DNA of 64,000 nucleotides from Pseudomonadota bacterium (GTDB lineage: Bacteria > Pseudomonadota > Gammaproteobacteria > Xanthomonadales > Rhodanobacteraceae), in assembly GCA_029561145.1 (NCBI GenBank), contig JAKQJM010000013.1, forward strand, positions 1-64,000, given 5' to 3'. Numbering within the stretch: the stretch's first letter is position 1; each line of letters begins with the position of its first letter. The notes below the pieces were generated by a model. That model did no database searches and had not been told where the DNA came from. It was given only the letters and a program-made list of their open reading frames with translations. The translations under genes were made by a program, and so were the position numbers. Positions 9,362 through 19,172 of this stretch are shown piece by piece.

Positions 9362-9974
9362 ATTGCTTGCGAGTTGGAGATTGCGGCACCGGGGCAGGCC
9401 GAATCGGCGCAGGCATCGTGCTGGCGCGCTGATCGAACCCGGTCGCCGATGCCTCATTGGAACGCGACACATCCCGCGTCCCGCGCGAGCCAGCCGGAGC
9501 AAAGATCGAGCTTGGCGCCCTCGCCCGGAAGTAACGGGCATCATCGTTCGATCCGCGGAAATCGGAGACTGGCAAGCCTGATCCGGGCGACACGCGCATC
9601 AACGCGGTGGGCGCCTGCACGGTCGGACGCCAGACCAGAGCCACCCGTCCGACCCGATCGCGCTCGATACGTTGCTGCCGGAGCACGGACTCGTCGGGTT
9701 GCGAATTGCCCGGCCACCAGACAACGGGGAGATAACCGTAGCCCCACGGCGAGTAAATCCCGCCATAGCCAAAGCCAAAGCCGGACCCGTAACCGTAGCC
9801 GTGACCGAAACCCGGGCCGCCGTAATACGAAGGAGTCGAATCGATGACGACATCGGCTCCGGCCGGACCCGAGAAATAGTCACCGTCAGCATCATAGGAA
9901 TAGGAATTGCCGCCGGTTGTAGCACAGCCGGCAAGCGTCATCAGGCTCAGGGCAACAAGGACCGGACGTAACAT
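9360..9974 (-). CDS. Gly/Tyr-rich lipoprotein, unknown function
   Basis: 204 residues beginning MLRPVLVALSLMTLAGC, a lipoprotein signal with lipobox LAGC. The ATG is preceded on the minus strand by TGGAGG. Residues about 50–85 are a Gly/Tyr/Phe repeat region (GHGYGYGSGFGFGYGG) followed by a Pro-rich WSP/WWPG segment; the C-terminal half is Arg/Ser/Pro-rich and looks disordered. Such low-complexity lipoproteins are common in xanthomonads, with no known role. It lies downstream of pepN on the same strand… in gene order pepN ends at 10075, so the 100-base gap may carry its own promoter. Confidence 0.8.
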   Translation of the reverse strand: MLRPVLVALSLMTLAGCATTGGNSYSYDADGDYFSGPAGADVVIDSTPSYYGGPGFGHGYGYGSGFGFGYGGIYSPWGYGYLPVVWWPGNSQPDESVLRQQRIERDRVGRVALVWRPTVQAPTALMRVSPGSGLPVSDFRGSNDDARYFRARAPSSIFAPAGSRGTRDVSRSNEASATGFDQRASTMPAPIRPAPVPQSPTRKQ

Positions 9975-10074
9975 GTGGCGCCTCCAGAAATCGGTTCCGC
10001 GAGAGGATCTGCCTGTCCAACATGCCCCCTTGCCGAAGCGGAATCAAGGTTCGGGGGAGGAATTCTGCGCGTGC

Positions 10075-12765
10075 TCAATCCTCGCCGAACCCGCGGTCGA
10101 GAATGTCGCTCACGTCAGGTGACAAGGGACCGGCGTCACGCAGGGCCCGAACAGTCGCCTGCATCTGGCCGCGCCTGCGCCACTCGAGGCGACGCCAATC
10201 GGCGAATGGGGTCGCCAGCCGCGCTGCCACCTGGGGAACGATCGCATCGATGCGTCGAACGGCGTCGGCGACAAGGCGATAGCCGGCAGCGTCGGCCCGG
10301 TGGAACGCCGAAGGATTGCGCGTGGCGAATCCGAGCATGAGTGCATACACCTTGTTCGGATTCTCCCAACGGAACGAAGCATGCGTGGTCAGCGCATGCA
10401 CGCGTTCCGGCGCATCGGGAACGGCTGCGGTCGCCTGCACCGAGAGCCATTTGGCCATGACATTCGGATCGTCCGCGTAGAACTCCGCGAAGTCATCGAG
10501 CTCGCGCTGCGCATCGCTGGCCATTCCGTGTACAAGACAGGTCAGGGCGGCCAGGCGATCACTGAGGCATTGCGCCCGCGCATAGTGGGTCCGGGCCAGC
10601 TCGAGATGGCGGCGATCGGCTTGGCAAAGCAAGGTCATGCAACGATTGCGCAGACGGCGGCGGGCCTGCACCGACACTCCCATGTCGGCTGTCGATGCAT
10701 CGGCGAGGGAGTCGTATCGCTCGATCAGCGAGTTTTCGAGCGCGCGCGCCAGTGACGACTCGACGAGCAAGCGCGCCGCATGCACGGCGTCGGGATCGAT
10801 ATCGTTCCTCGTTTCGACCAGGGAACTCTCGTCGGCCACGGTCAACATCTCGGCAAGCGTCGCCGGATCGAGCGCCGTGTCGTCGAATCCGAGCCGCAAT
10901 GCCCCAGCCCAGGCCTCGAACATCGGCCCGCCCGGCTTCCGGCCATCCAGAATGTCTGCGAAAACCTGCCGGGACAGGGCGTCGGCGGCATGCCAGCGAT
11001 TGAAACCATCGCTCTCATGTGCCGCCAGTACAACGAGATCGCGCCAGTCGCCGGTGGCGGCCATGCGGACCGGTGCCGAGTACCCGCGCAGCAGTGAACA
11101 CACCGGGGCGCTGGCGAGATTCCGGAACCGGAACGTGGCTGTCGGCGTATCGAGCAACACGACGCGCTGATCCGATGCAGCGCCGACCTCGCCTTCCAGT
11201 TCGATCGCGAGAGGCCGGCCTTCATGGTCGAACAGGGCGACTGCGATCGGGATCGGCACGGCTGCCTTGGCCGCCTGTCCCGGGGTCGCATCGACATGCT
11301 GGCCAAGCGTGAGCAGAAAGCTGCGCGAGAGCGGATCATGCTGGCCCTGAGCGGAGACCACGGGCGTGCCGGCCTGCGTGTACCAGATCAGCCAGGCACC
11401 CAGATCGATTTCATTCGCGTCACCCAATGCAGCCAGGAAATCTTCGACCGTCACGGCCTGCCCGTCGTGCCGGGCGAAATACAGATCCATGCCGCGGCGA
11501 AATCCGTCGCGACCGAGCAGGGTCGCCAGCATGCGCACGATTTCCGCGCCCTTGTCATAGACGGTCGCGGTGTAGAAATTGTTGATCTCGCGGTAGTGTT
11601 GCGGGCGCACCGGATGCGCCAGGGGACCCGCATCCTCGTTGAACTGCGTGCGCCAGAGCGTGCGCACGTCTTCGATCCGGCGCAGCGTCCTTGAGGCGAC
11701 ATCGGATTCGAATTCCTGCTCGCGAAATACCGTGAGGCCTTCCTTGAGACTGAGCTGGAACCAGTCGCGGCACGTGACGCGGTTCCCGGTCCAGTTGTGG
11801 AAATACTCATGACCTACCACCGCCAGCACGTGGCGATAATCCTCGTCGGTCGCGTGCAGCGGGTCAGCCAGCAGGTACTTCGCATTGAAGATGTTGAGCC
11901 TGGTGTTTTCCATCGCACCCATCGTGAAGTCGTGGGTGGCGACGACGTGGAAAACCTCGAGTTGGTAGCAACGCCCGTACTCGCGCTCGTCCCACGCAAA
12001 CGCGGCCTTGAGGCAATCCATCGCGTGCACGCACCGTGCAATCGAATCGCGCTCGGCCCAGATGACGAGGCGCACACGCCGCCCCTCTGCGGTGACGAAG
12101 CTGTCTTCGAGTGCATCAAGCGCGCCTGCGACGAGGGCGAACAGATACGACGGCCGCGGCTGCGGATCGACGAAACGTGCCCAATGACGATTCCGGTCGA
12201 GCTCGCCCGATCCATCGGGATTGCCGCCTGCGAGCAGGACCGGGAACCGATCGCGATCGGCACGCAAGGTGACTTCATGGGTCGCCAGCACATCGGGACG
12301 ATCGATCGACCAGGTGATATGCCGGAATCCTTCCGCCTCGCACTGGCTCAGCAGGAAACCGCTGTCCGCGCCACCGCTCAGGTAGAGCCCGCGCATTCCG
12401 GAGTTGGCGGCCGGATCGATGATCGAGACGGTTTCGACGATGGCCCGTCCGCGAACGCACGGGATTTCCAGGCCACACGCGTCGATCCGGTACTCGCCCG
12501 CATCGAGGGTGCGTCCATCGAGGCGGACTTCGAGCAGTTCAATGCAAATCCCATCGAGGCGCAGGTCGACGGCGGACTGCTGCGGATCCTGGCGCAGCTG
12601 CAAGCGCGAAACTACACGGGTGCGGTGCGGATCCAGATCGAATTCAAGCGCGACATGATCGATCCGCCACGGCGCCGGCCGATAATCACGCAGATGGACA
12701 GTTGTCGGCGGGTCGGATTCGGTGGAATTCATCTTCGGGCGTGTCGGCGAGGTTGAGCGGGACAT
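10075..12765 (-). CDS. pepN: Aminopeptidase N (M1 family)
   Basis: An M1 zinc aminopeptidase of the single-subunit PepN type, about 896 residues. The substrate motif GAMEN and the zinc motif HEYFHNW with the downstream glutamate in LKEGLTVFREQEF are both present. The N-terminal beta-sandwich begins near VHLRDYRPAPW, and the long C-terminal helical domain is complete. The enzyme removes N-terminal residues from peptides in the cytoplasm. The frame is open back to 12927, but that extension would overlap the divergent gene. I take the ATG at 12765; the ATG at 12732, ten residues before the conserved start, is equally possible. Confidence 0.95.
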   Translation of the reverse strand: MSRSTSPTRPKMNSTESDPPTTVHLRDYRPAPWRIDHVALEFDLDPHRTRVVSRLQLRQDPQQSAVDLRLDGICIELLEVRLDGRTLDAGEYRIDACGLEIPCVRGRAIVETVSIIDPAANSGMRGLYLSGGADSGFLLSQCEAEGFRHITWSIDRPDVLATHEVTLRADRDRFPVLLAGGNPDGSGELDRNRHWARFVDPQPRPSYLFALVAGALDALEDSFVTAEGRRVRLVIWAERDSIARCVHAMDCLKAAFAWDEREYGRCYQLEVFHVVATHDFTMGAMENTRLNIFNAKYLLADPLHATDEDYRHVLAVVGHEYFHNWTGNRVTCRDWFQLSLKEGLTVFREQEFESDVASRTLRRIEDVRTLWRTQFNEDAGPLAHPVRPQHYREINNFYTATVYDKGAEIVRMLATLLGRDGFRRGMDLYFARHDGQAVTVEDFLAALGDANEIDLGAWLIWYTQAGTPVVSAQGQHDPLSRSFLLTLGQHVDATPGQAAKAAVPIPIAVALFDHEGRPLAIELEGEVGAASDQRVVLLDTPTATFRFRNLASAPVCSLLRGYSAPVRMAATGDWRDLVVLAAHESDGFNRWHAADALSRQVFADILDGRKPGGPMFEAWAGALRLGFDDTALDPATLAEMLTVADESSLVETRNDIDPDAVHAARLLVESSLARALENSLIERYDSLADASTADMGVSVQARRRLRNRCMTLLCQADRRHLELARTHYARAQCLSDRLAALTCLVHGMASDAQRELDDFAEFYADDPNVMAKWLSVQATAAVPDAPERVHALTTHASFRWENPNKVYALMLGFATRNPSAFHRADAAGYRLVADAVRRIDAIVPQVAARLATPFADWRRLEWRRRGQMQATVRALRDAGPLSPDVSDILDRGFGED

Positions 12766-12846
12766 CGCGGCCGACTGAAGCGGCGGGCTGGCAGGCAGGC
12801 ATCGCCGCCCTGTAAGGTGCGCATACCTTGTCGCGAAAGCCCGACC

Positions 12847-13824
12847 ATGCCCGATTCGATGCCAGCCAGTTCCGTCGATTTTAGCGCGATCGAACAAGCC
12901 GCTGCGCGCATCGATGGACGCGCGCATGTCACTCCCGTCCTGCGTTCACGCTCGATCGATGCCCTGGTCGGTGCCGAACTGTGGTTCAAGTGCGAGAACC
13001 TGCAGCGGGTCGGCGCATTCAAGTTCCGTGGAGCCTGCAATGCCGTCTGGTCGCTGGCCGAATCGCTCGCGAGGAACGGCGTCGTCACCCATTCCTCGGG
13101 CAACCACGGAGCGGCGCTCGCCCTTGCGGCGCGAACCCGCGACATCCCTGCGCACGTCGTCGTTCCGGAAGGCGCAGTTCGCAGCAAGGTCGAGGCCATC
13201 GAAGCCTACGGCGCCATAGTGCATCGCTGCGCGCCGAGCATCACCGCCCGTGAGCAGGCTGCCGAAAGCGTCCGTCAGACGACCGGGGCAAGCCTGGTCC
13301 ATCCGTATACCGATCCTGCGGTCATCGCGGGCCAGGGTACCGTTGCGAGGGAGTTCCTGGCCGAGACCGGACCACTCGACGTGTTGATCGCACCGGTCGG
13401 CGGCGGCGGCTTGATCTGCGGTACCGCGATCGCCAGCGCTGCAATTTCACCAGGGACCCGCGTACTTGCCGCCGAACCGTCCGGCGCCGCGGACACGTGG
13501 CAGTCGCTGCGCAACGGAGCACGCGTGGGTCCGTTCGTTCCCGCGACGATCTGCGACGGATTGCGCACCCTCGTCGGCGAAATCAACTTCGCGATCCTGA
13601 GCGCACAGGGCGTCGAGGTGCTGACCGTCGACGATGCAGAGACTATCGCTGCGATGCGCCTGATCTGGCAACGGCTCAAACTCGTCGTCGAACCCTCGGC
13701 CGCCATCGTACTGGCGGCGATCCTCAAGCACCGCGAACGATTTGCAGAGCTCAGGATCGGCTTGATCCTGAGTGGCGGCAATGTCGATCTCGACGCCCTG
13801 CCGTGGCTGGAGCCGGCACGCTAG
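12847..13824 (+). CDS. PLP-dependent threonine/serine dehydratase-like enzyme
   Basis: 325 residues of the fold-type II PLP family (biosynthetic threonine dehydratase, serine racemase and relatives). The PLP lysine lies in FKFRGACNA near residue 60, the substrate loop is SSGNHGAALA, and the phosphate-binding glycine loop is PVGGGGLICG. There is no C-terminal ACT regulatory domain, so this is not a full-length IlvA; a catabolic dehydratase or racemase is more likely. The ATG at 12847 fits the family start; a GTG at 12817 is in frame but adds nonconserved residues. It is divergent from pepN. Confidence 0.88.
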   Translation: MPDSMPASSVDFSAIEQAAARIDGRAHVTPVLRSRSIDALVGAELWFKCENLQRVGAFKFRGACNAVWSLAESLARNGVVTHSSGNHGAALALAARTRDIPAHVVVPEGAVRSKVEAIEAYGAIVHRCAPSITAREQAAESVRQTTGASLVHPYTDPAVIAGQGTVAREFLAETGPLDVLIAPVGGGGLICGTAIASAAISPGTRVLAAEPSGAADTWQSLRNGARVGPFVPATICDGLRTLVGEINFAILSAQGVEVLTVDDAETIAAMRLIWQRLKLVVEPSAAIVLAAILKHRERFAELRIGLILSGGNVDLDALPWLEPAR

Positions 13825-13863
13825 GTCAATTCTTCCCGATCAATCCACGAGACCCGCATCCCG

Positions 13864-14529
13864 ATGTCGGAACGACTTTCCAGCACCGTCCGGAAACCCG
13901 CTCGCAGCGGCACCGAGCCCTTGGCCGATGACGGCAGGATCCGCTGCAACTGGGCAACCGGCAACACGATCGATCTCGCTTACCGGGATTATCACGATCG
14001 GGAATGGGGAGTGCCGGTGCACGACGACACCCGCCTGTTCGAATTCATCGTGCTCGAGGGCGCCCAGGCGGGCCTCAGCTGGCGCACGGTGCTTGGCAAG
14101 CGCGACAACTACCGGCGCGCCTTCCACGGTTTCGATATCGGCCGTGTCGCCGCCATGCGCGATTCCGCACTCGAAAAACTGCTGCTCGATCCCGGCCTGA
14201 TCCGCAACCGTCTGAAGGTGTATTCCGCTCGCGACAATGCGCGGTCCGCGCTTGAGGTGATCACCGAGTTCGGCAGCCTGGATACCTACCTGTGGTCCTT
14301 CGTCGGTGGCAAGCCGTTGCTCAACCATTGGCCCGCGCATCAGGACGTTCCCGCCAGCACGGTGCAATCGGATGCGATGAGCAAGGCGCTGCGCAAGCGC
14401 GGATTCCGCTTCGTCGGCTCGACGATCTGTTACGCCTTCATGCAGGCCACCGGCATGATCAACGATCATCTGGAGCAATGCTTCTGCCATCCGCAGAATC
14501 GGCGGCGTACCCCGCAGGCAGGCCGATGA
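13864..14529 (+). CDS. tag: DNA-3-methyladenine glycosylase I
   Basis: 221 residues. Tag excises 3-methyladenine from alkylated DNA as the first step of base excision repair. The family residues RCNWA, YHDREWGVP and LEGAQAGLSW are present, and the structural zinc site is complete: Cys28, His44, and the His and Cys of the C-terminal DHLEQC. An N-terminal extension of about 25 residues precedes the conserved core, so a later start is conceivable. The stop overlaps the start of the next gene, implying co-translation. Confidence 0.95.
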   Translation: MSERLSSTVRKPARSGTEPLADDGRIRCNWATGNTIDLAYRDYHDREWGVPVHDDTRLFEFIVLEGAQAGLSWRTVLGKRDNYRRAFHGFDIGRVAAMRDSALEKLLLDPGLIRNRLKVYSARDNARSALEVITEFGSLDTYLWSFVGGKPLLNHWPAHQDVPASTVQSDAMSKALRKRGFRFVGSTICYAFMQATGMINDHLEQCFCHPQNRRRTPQAGR

Positions 14530-15440
14530 TCGTCACCAGAGCAGAAGACTTCCTTGAGGCAGCACGCAGCAATTTTCCGGCAGCCGACCTGCCAGCGACG
14601 GCGCGCGCCGCGTTCATGGTCAGTCCGCTCGGCTTTTCGCTCGCTGCGGAGTCTGCCAGCGACAATCGCTACATGGATCTGGACGACGCACCGGATCCTG
14701 CACGCGCGCTGGCCGAACATGCCGAACTCGCGCGTCGGCTTTCAGCCGATATTCCGGTGGTCACGTTTCCCGGTGATCCGGCTGCGCCCGACGGCGTGTT
14801 CCCGAACAACGCATTTGCGACAATCCCTGGCCGCCTGATCGTCGGCCGCATGCGCCATGCCGTTCGACAGCGCGAGACCGAACGCGCCGATATCCGGGGC
14901 TGGTTTGCCGATCTGCTTGGTCGCGAGATCGTCGATCTTTCGAGGCAGGCACTGGTCGCCGAACTGACCGGCGCGCTGGTCATCGACCGCGCGCGCGGAA
15001 TCGGCTACTGCGGACTGTCCGAGCGCTGCGACATGGCCGGCGCGCGCGCCATGCACGAGGCCTTCAAGCTGCGCCTGACCTATTGCTTCGAGCTGGCGCC
15101 GGGCGAATACCACACCAATGTCGTACTCGCGATCCTGGCCGGCCGCGCCGCGATCATCGCAGCGTCGGGATTTCGCGATCGCGCTGCCGCCGAGGCCATC
15201 GCCAGCGTGCATCCGTCGGCAGCGCTGTGGATCAGCGAACAGCAGAAGAACGCGTTCGCGGCCAATGCGATCGCAATCAGCGCGAATCGCGCATGGATGA
15301 GCCAGCGCGCGGCTGATTCACTCACGCCGGAACAGCGAAACCTGCTCCATTCGAACCAATTCGAGGTGGCAGCGGTCGAACTCGGCGAGATCGAAAAGGC
15401 CGGCGGCAGCCTGCGCTGTTGCGTCGCCGAGCTGTTTTGA
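14526..15440 (+). CDS. CtlX-like arginine/citrulline-related hydrolase
   Basis: 304 residues of the guanidine-modifying (amidinotransferase/arginine deiminase) superfamily, closest by memory to the CtlX group named for citrulline utilisation. The signatures are MVSPLGFSL near residue 35, PDGVFPNNAFAT (Asn/Asp substrate loop) near 90, the GYCGLSERCD segment near 165, and CFELAPGEYHTNVVLAI with the catalytic His near 205. ATG at 14526 overlaps the tag stop by four bases (ATGA). The family hydrolyses guanidino or ureido groups; the exact substrate cannot be read from sequence. Confidence 0.82.
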   Translation: MIVTRAEDFLEAARSNFPAADLPATARAAFMVSPLGFSLAAESASDNRYMDLDDAPDPARALAEHAELARRLSADIPVVTFPGDPAAPDGVFPNNAFATIPGRLIVGRMRHAVRQRETERADIRGWFADLLGREIVDLSRQALVAELTGALVIDRARGIGYCGLSERCDMAGARAMHEAFKLRLTYCFELAPGEYHTNVVLAILAGRAAIIAASGFRDRAAAEAIASVHPSAALWISEQQKNAFAANAIAISANRAWMSQRAADSLTPEQRNLLHSNQFEVAAVELGEIEKAGGSLRCCVAELF

Positions 15441-15551
15441 ATGACGGTCGCCCCATTTCGGCATGCGAGTTCAGCGGGAATTCAAAGCGACCCGCCGAGA
15501 CTGCGGAGGCCGCGTGGTTCAGGCGGTAGCCAAAGAGTCCGCATCGTCGAA

Positions 15552-15800
15552 ATGATTGCATCCCAATGCCGACGCCCGAATCCTGTTCTGGCAATGGCCA
15601 TCGCGGTCCTCGTGTTCGCTTCCACGGCGCTTGCCACCGAGATAAGCGTCCAGGAAGCGGTGGATCGCGTGCAACAGGATACCCACGCCAAGGTATTGAG
15701 CGTGCAGACCTTGCAGATCGGGAAGCGCAAGATCTACCGGATAAAGGTGCTTACACCGGGCGGTCAGGTAAGAGTCATCGAGATCAAGGCGGACCAATAA
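15552..15800 (+). CDS. PepSY-domain periplasmic protein
   Basis: 82 residues: a Sec signal peptide (VLAMAIAVLVFASTALA) and one PepSY domain (ISVQEAVDRVQQDTHAKVLSV, then KIYRIKVLTPGGQVRVIEI). PepSY proteins are small periplasmic inhibitors or sensors. It lies 12 bases before a PhoP-like regulator, an arrangement often seen in xanthomonads, so it may modulate the downstream kinase. The ATG at 15552 is chosen to keep a normal signal peptide; the ATG at 15594 would shorten the N-region. Confidence 0.8.
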   Translation: MIASQCRRPNPVLAMAIAVLVFASTALATEISVQEAVDRVQQDTHAKVLSVQTLQIGKRKIYRIKVLTPGGQVRVIEIKADQ

Positions 15801-15812
15801 AAGGAGAATGCG

Positions 15813-16544
15813 ATGCGTGTACTACTCGTGGAAGATGAGGCGCCGCTGCGCGAAACCCTCGCTGCAAGACTGAAGCGTGACGGTTTTGCCGTCGATGCGG
15901 CAGGAGATGGCGAAGAGGGCCTGTTCCTCGGGCGCGAAGTCCCCTTCGATGTCGCGATCATCGATCTCGGCCTGCCCAAGATGTCGGGCATGGAACTCGT
16001 CAAGCAACTGCGCGAGGGCGGCCAGCGCTTTCCGATCCTGATACTGACTGCACGATCGTCGTGGCAGGACAAGGTGCAGGGTCTCAAGTACGGAGCCGAC
16101 GACTACCTGGTCAAGCCATTCCATGTCGAGGAACTGCTTGCCCGCCTCAATGCACTCGTGCGCCGAGCCAGCGGCTGGTCGCGCCCCCTGCTCGAATGCG
16201 GGCCGATCGCGCTCGACACGACAGCGCAGACGGTCAGCTCGAATGGCAGCCCGGTCGACCTGACCAGCTACGAATACAAGGTTCTCGAATACCTGATGAT
16301 GCATGCGGGCGAGCTCGTTTCGAAGGCGGACCTGACTGAGCACATCTATCAACAGGATTTCGATCGCGATTCGAACGTGCTTGAGGTTTTCATCGGTCGC
16401 CTGCGCAGGAAGCTCGATCCCGAGAACTCGATCAAGCCGATCGAAACGGTACGCGGTCGTGGCTATCGTTTCGCGCTTGAACGCACTGATAGCGGCGCAA
16501 CCGATAGCGGCGCAGACGAGACAACACCCGAACAGGCCGTCTGA
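15813..16544 (+). CDS. phoP: OmpR/PhoP-family response regulator
   Basis: 243 residues. An N-terminal receiver domain has the acidic pair Glu7-Asp8, phosphoacceptor Asp51 (IIDLGLPK) and the conserved Lys of YLVKPFHVEELLARL. A C-terminal winged-helix DNA-binding domain follows (LTSYEYKVLEYLMMH, then VRGRGYRF). AAAGGAG sits just before the ATG. It is followed by a PhoQ-like kinase and preceded by a PepSY protein, so the set looks like a PhoPQ-type system sensing envelope conditions such as divalent cations (inference). The tail after residue 225 is a low-complexity TDSGA repeat. Confidence 0.93.
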   Translation: MRVLLVEDEAPLRETLAARLKRDGFAVDAAGDGEEGLFLGREVPFDVAIIDLGLPKMSGMELVKQLREGGQRFPILILTARSSWQDKVQGLKYGADDYLVKPFHVEELLARLNALVRRASGWSRPLLECGPIALDTTAQTVSSNGSPVDLTSYEYKVLEYLMMHAGELVSKADLTEHIYQQDFDRDSNVLEVFIGRLRRKLDPENSIKPIETVRGRGYRFALERTDSGATDSGADETTPEQAV

Positions 16545-16558
16545 GCCGGCAGCCGGCG

Positions 16559-17944
16559 ATGGCACGTCCGCTGTCGTTGCAGGCCCGATCCCTCGCTGCG
16601 GCAGGTATCGCCCTTGCCGCGTTTCTCGGCCTGGCATTCTTTGCCCTCGACCAGGCGTTTTTCGATGCCGCCCTGAGTTCGCAGCGAGAACGGCTGCAGG
16701 GCTATCTGCATGCCTATCTTGCCGGCGCGGATACCAACCGCGCCGGCAACCTGATTCCTCCCGAGATCGGGCCCGACCCGCGCTTCGACCGGCCACAGTC
16801 CGGTCTCTACGCAAGCATCGTTGGCGACCATGTGCGCAACGCAACCGACCGGCAATGGCGCTCGCCCTCGGCGATCGGCCTCGAGTTGCCATTCGACACC
16901 GAGCTCGGCACCGGTGTATCGGAGTTCAATGGCCCGGTCCACACAGCCCATGGCGACCTGTTCGTGTTGTCGCAAGGCGTCGCGTGGAGCGTTGCGAACC
17001 GGCCAGAGCTCAACCTCACCGTGCACATCGCCGAGGATGGCGCATCCCTGCAGACCCAGGTGACGGTGTTTCGTCACACCTTGCTGGCCTGGCTCGGCGG
17101 GCTCGGCGTGCTCCTGCTGTTGCTGCTGCTCGGCGTGCTGCGCTGGAGCATGGCGCCGCTGCGAAAGGTCGCGGCGGATCTCGCCCGGGTCGAGCGCGGT
17201 GCCGAAGACCGACTCGGCGAGCGCTATCCGAGCGAGCTCTCCGGCCTCGCCGCGAACCTCAACACGTTCATCGATTCCGAACGCGATCGCCTCAAGCGCT
17301 ACCGCAACACGCTGGCCGATCTCGCGCACAGCCTGAAGACGCCGATCGCGGTGATGCGCACCCAGCTCGAATCGGAAGTGGACCAGAAGGAATTGCGCTG
17401 GACCGTGCTCGAGCAGATCGGCCGCATGGACGAAATCGTCGCCTACCAGCTTTCTCGCGCAGCCACCTCGGGACGACAGACCTTCGCTGCTCCTTTGCCG
17501 CTGGAGCCGTTCGCCGAGGAGATCGTGCGCAGCCTCGAAAAGGTCTATGCCGACAAGCAGGTGCTTTGCGAGTTCGACATCGACGCCGAAGCACGGTTTC
17601 GTGGTGATCAGGGCGATCTGATGGAACTGCTCGGCAACGTGCTCGAGAACGCGTTCAAGTGGGCTCGACGCAGCGTGTTGCTGACTGCCAAGCCGCTGAA
17701 GGCAAGTGACGGTCAGCGCGGCGGCATCGAGCTGATCGTCGAAGACGATGGCCCGGGCATTCCGGATGATCGTGTCGAACTCATGCTGCAACGCGGCGTG
17801 CGTGGCGATGAGCGCGTGCAGGGTCACGGCATCGGCCTGTCGATCGTGCAGGACATCGTCAAGGCCTACAACGGAAGCCTCAAGGTGTCGCGCTCGACCA
17901 CTCTCGGTGGGGCACGCTTCGAACTGCGCCTGCGCGGGGCCTGA
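16559..17944 (+). CDS. phoQ: PhoQ-like sensor histidine kinase
   Basis: 461 residues in the inner membrane: TM1 about 12–32, a periplasmic sensor of about 140 residues, TM2 about 174–196, a HAMP-like linker, then the HisKA region with phosphoacceptor His257 (DLAHSLKTPIAVM) and an HATPase_c domain (N box LLGNVLENAFKWA, G1 DDGPGI, G2 GHGIGLSI). The HxLKTP motif is typical of PhoQ relatives. It starts 14 bases after the response regulator and is the last gene of the operon; the next gene converges. Confidence 0.92.
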   Translation: MARPLSLQARSLAAAGIALAAFLGLAFFALDQAFFDAALSSQRERLQGYLHAYLAGADTNRAGNLIPPEIGPDPRFDRPQSGLYASIVGDHVRNATDRQWRSPSAIGLELPFDTELGTGVSEFNGPVHTAHGDLFVLSQGVAWSVANRPELNLTVHIAEDGASLQTQVTVFRHTLLAWLGGLGVLLLLLLLGVLRWSMAPLRKVAADLARVERGAEDRLGERYPSELSGLAANLNTFIDSERDRLKRYRNTLADLAHSLKTPIAVMRTQLESEVDQKELRWTVLEQIGRMDEIVAYQLSRAATSGRQTFAAPLPLEPFAEEIVRSLEKVYADKQVLCEFDIDAEARFRGDQGDLMELLGNVLENAFKWARRSVLLTAKPLKASDGQRGGIELIVEDDGPGIPDDRVELMLQRGVRGDERVQGHGIGLSIVQDIVKAYNGSLKVSRSTTLGGARFELRLRGA

Positions 17945-17975
17945 ACTTCCCGGGGAATGCGACCTGCGGTCGGAG

Positions 17976-19172
17976 TCAGTACTGGGCCAGCGCTGCGACT
18001 TCGGCGTCCAGGCGCTTCCTGATCTGTGCGCGGCTGTAGCCGGCCAGCACGTAGTCGCGGGCTTTCACGCCGGATACATCGCGCTGCCCGGCGTCGAGCG
18101 CCTCGACCTGTTCGATCGCGCGGACCAGTTGTTCGCTGCCGCGATAGACCACGCCGCTGCCGCTCTCGTTGACGTGGTCGACGAGCACTTCGCATTGTCC
18201 GTTGACGATGACCGGCGTGCGTTGCGCCATCGCTTCGAGCAGGACGATGCTGAGGCTTTCGTACGGTGATGGCTGCACGAAAGCCACGGCGCCGGCCATC
18301 AACGCGAACTTCCTCTGTTCCTCGACGAAGCCGAGATAGCGCACGTCCCTGCGCTTGCCGACACCGAGGACATCATGGCCGGTCAGCACGAGTTGCAGCG
18401 GGGATTCGGGATGCGCCGCCTTGTAGGCATCGAATCCTTCGAGAAGCTCACCACATCCCTTGCTGACATCGATGCGTCCGCAATACAGCAGGTAGGGTTG
18501 TGTCTCGCGCGCAGGGACTTCCAGTTCGGTGGCCACGGTCATTGCCACGACGTTGCCGCCATCGACGCCCCAGATCCGTGCGCCGAGCCGCTGCTCGGCA
18601 ATCGTGTTCCAGAGTATGCGGGGCGCGCGCCGCGCCAGATGTGCGAACGTCTTCAGATACGCCGGTGGCTCGTCGTGCAGGGCCGGCACGATTGCCCAGC
18701 GCCGATGACCCACCGCACGAATGCCATCGAGCGTGATCGGGTACAGGTAGGGCAGGAAGAAGATCGCGGCATAGTCGTCTGCGTGCCTGGCCAGATGCGT
18801 GCACAGTTCGGGACAATTCGGACCCTGCGCGCGAATGAACTCTTCTTCCAGCGCCTCCGGCCATCCGTAGCGCTGGCAGCCCGACGCCGGCGCAGTGCGC
18901 GCGAAGCGATCCAGCATGATCTGGTGCAGGGAATGAAAATACGGCGTGCGTCCGCGCTCGACCCGGAAGCGCCGGATCGTGATGCCCTCGCGTTGCTCGT
19001 CACCGACCGGCAGGTCGTTGTCCCAGCGCATGTAGTCGGAGGCGCTGGAGGTCAGCACCTCTACCGCATGGCTTTCCGACAGGAGCTGGGCGTACTGCCA
19101 GGCCAGCGCTTCGGCACCGCCGACCAGCCGCTCGTGGCAACGCGGCACGACGATGGCGATGCGCGCTTTCAC
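17976..19172 (-). CDS. Glycosyltransferase family 4
   Basis: 398 residues with the two-Rossmann GT-B layout. The N-terminal domain starts IAIVVPRCHERLVGGAEALAW. The C-terminal nucleotide-sugar domain has PYLLYCGRIDVSKGC near residue 225 and the donor-binding EX7E region QPSPYESLSIVLLEAMAQRTP near 325. The family adds sugars with retention of configuration. It is the last gene of a four-gene minus-strand operon; its start overlaps the preceding stop (ATGA at 19169–19172). Confidence 0.9.
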   Translation of the reverse strand: MKARIAIVVPRCHERLVGGAEALAWQYAQLLSESHAVEVLTSSASDYMRWDNDLPVGDEQREGITIRRFRVERGRTPYFHSLHQIMLDRFARTAPASGCQRYGWPEALEEEFIRAQGPNCPELCTHLARHADDYAAIFFLPYLYPITLDGIRAVGHRRWAIVPALHDEPPAYLKTFAHLARRAPRILWNTIAEQRLGARIWGVDGGNVVAMTVATELEVPARETQPYLLYCGRIDVSKGCGELLEGFDAYKAAHPESPLQLVLTGHDVLGVGKRRDVRYLGFVEEQRKFALMAGAVAFVQPSPYESLSIVLLEAMAQRTPVIVNGQCEVLVDHVNESGSGVVYRGSEQLVRAIEQVEALDAGQRDVSGVKARDYVLAGYSRAQIRKRLDAEVAALAQY

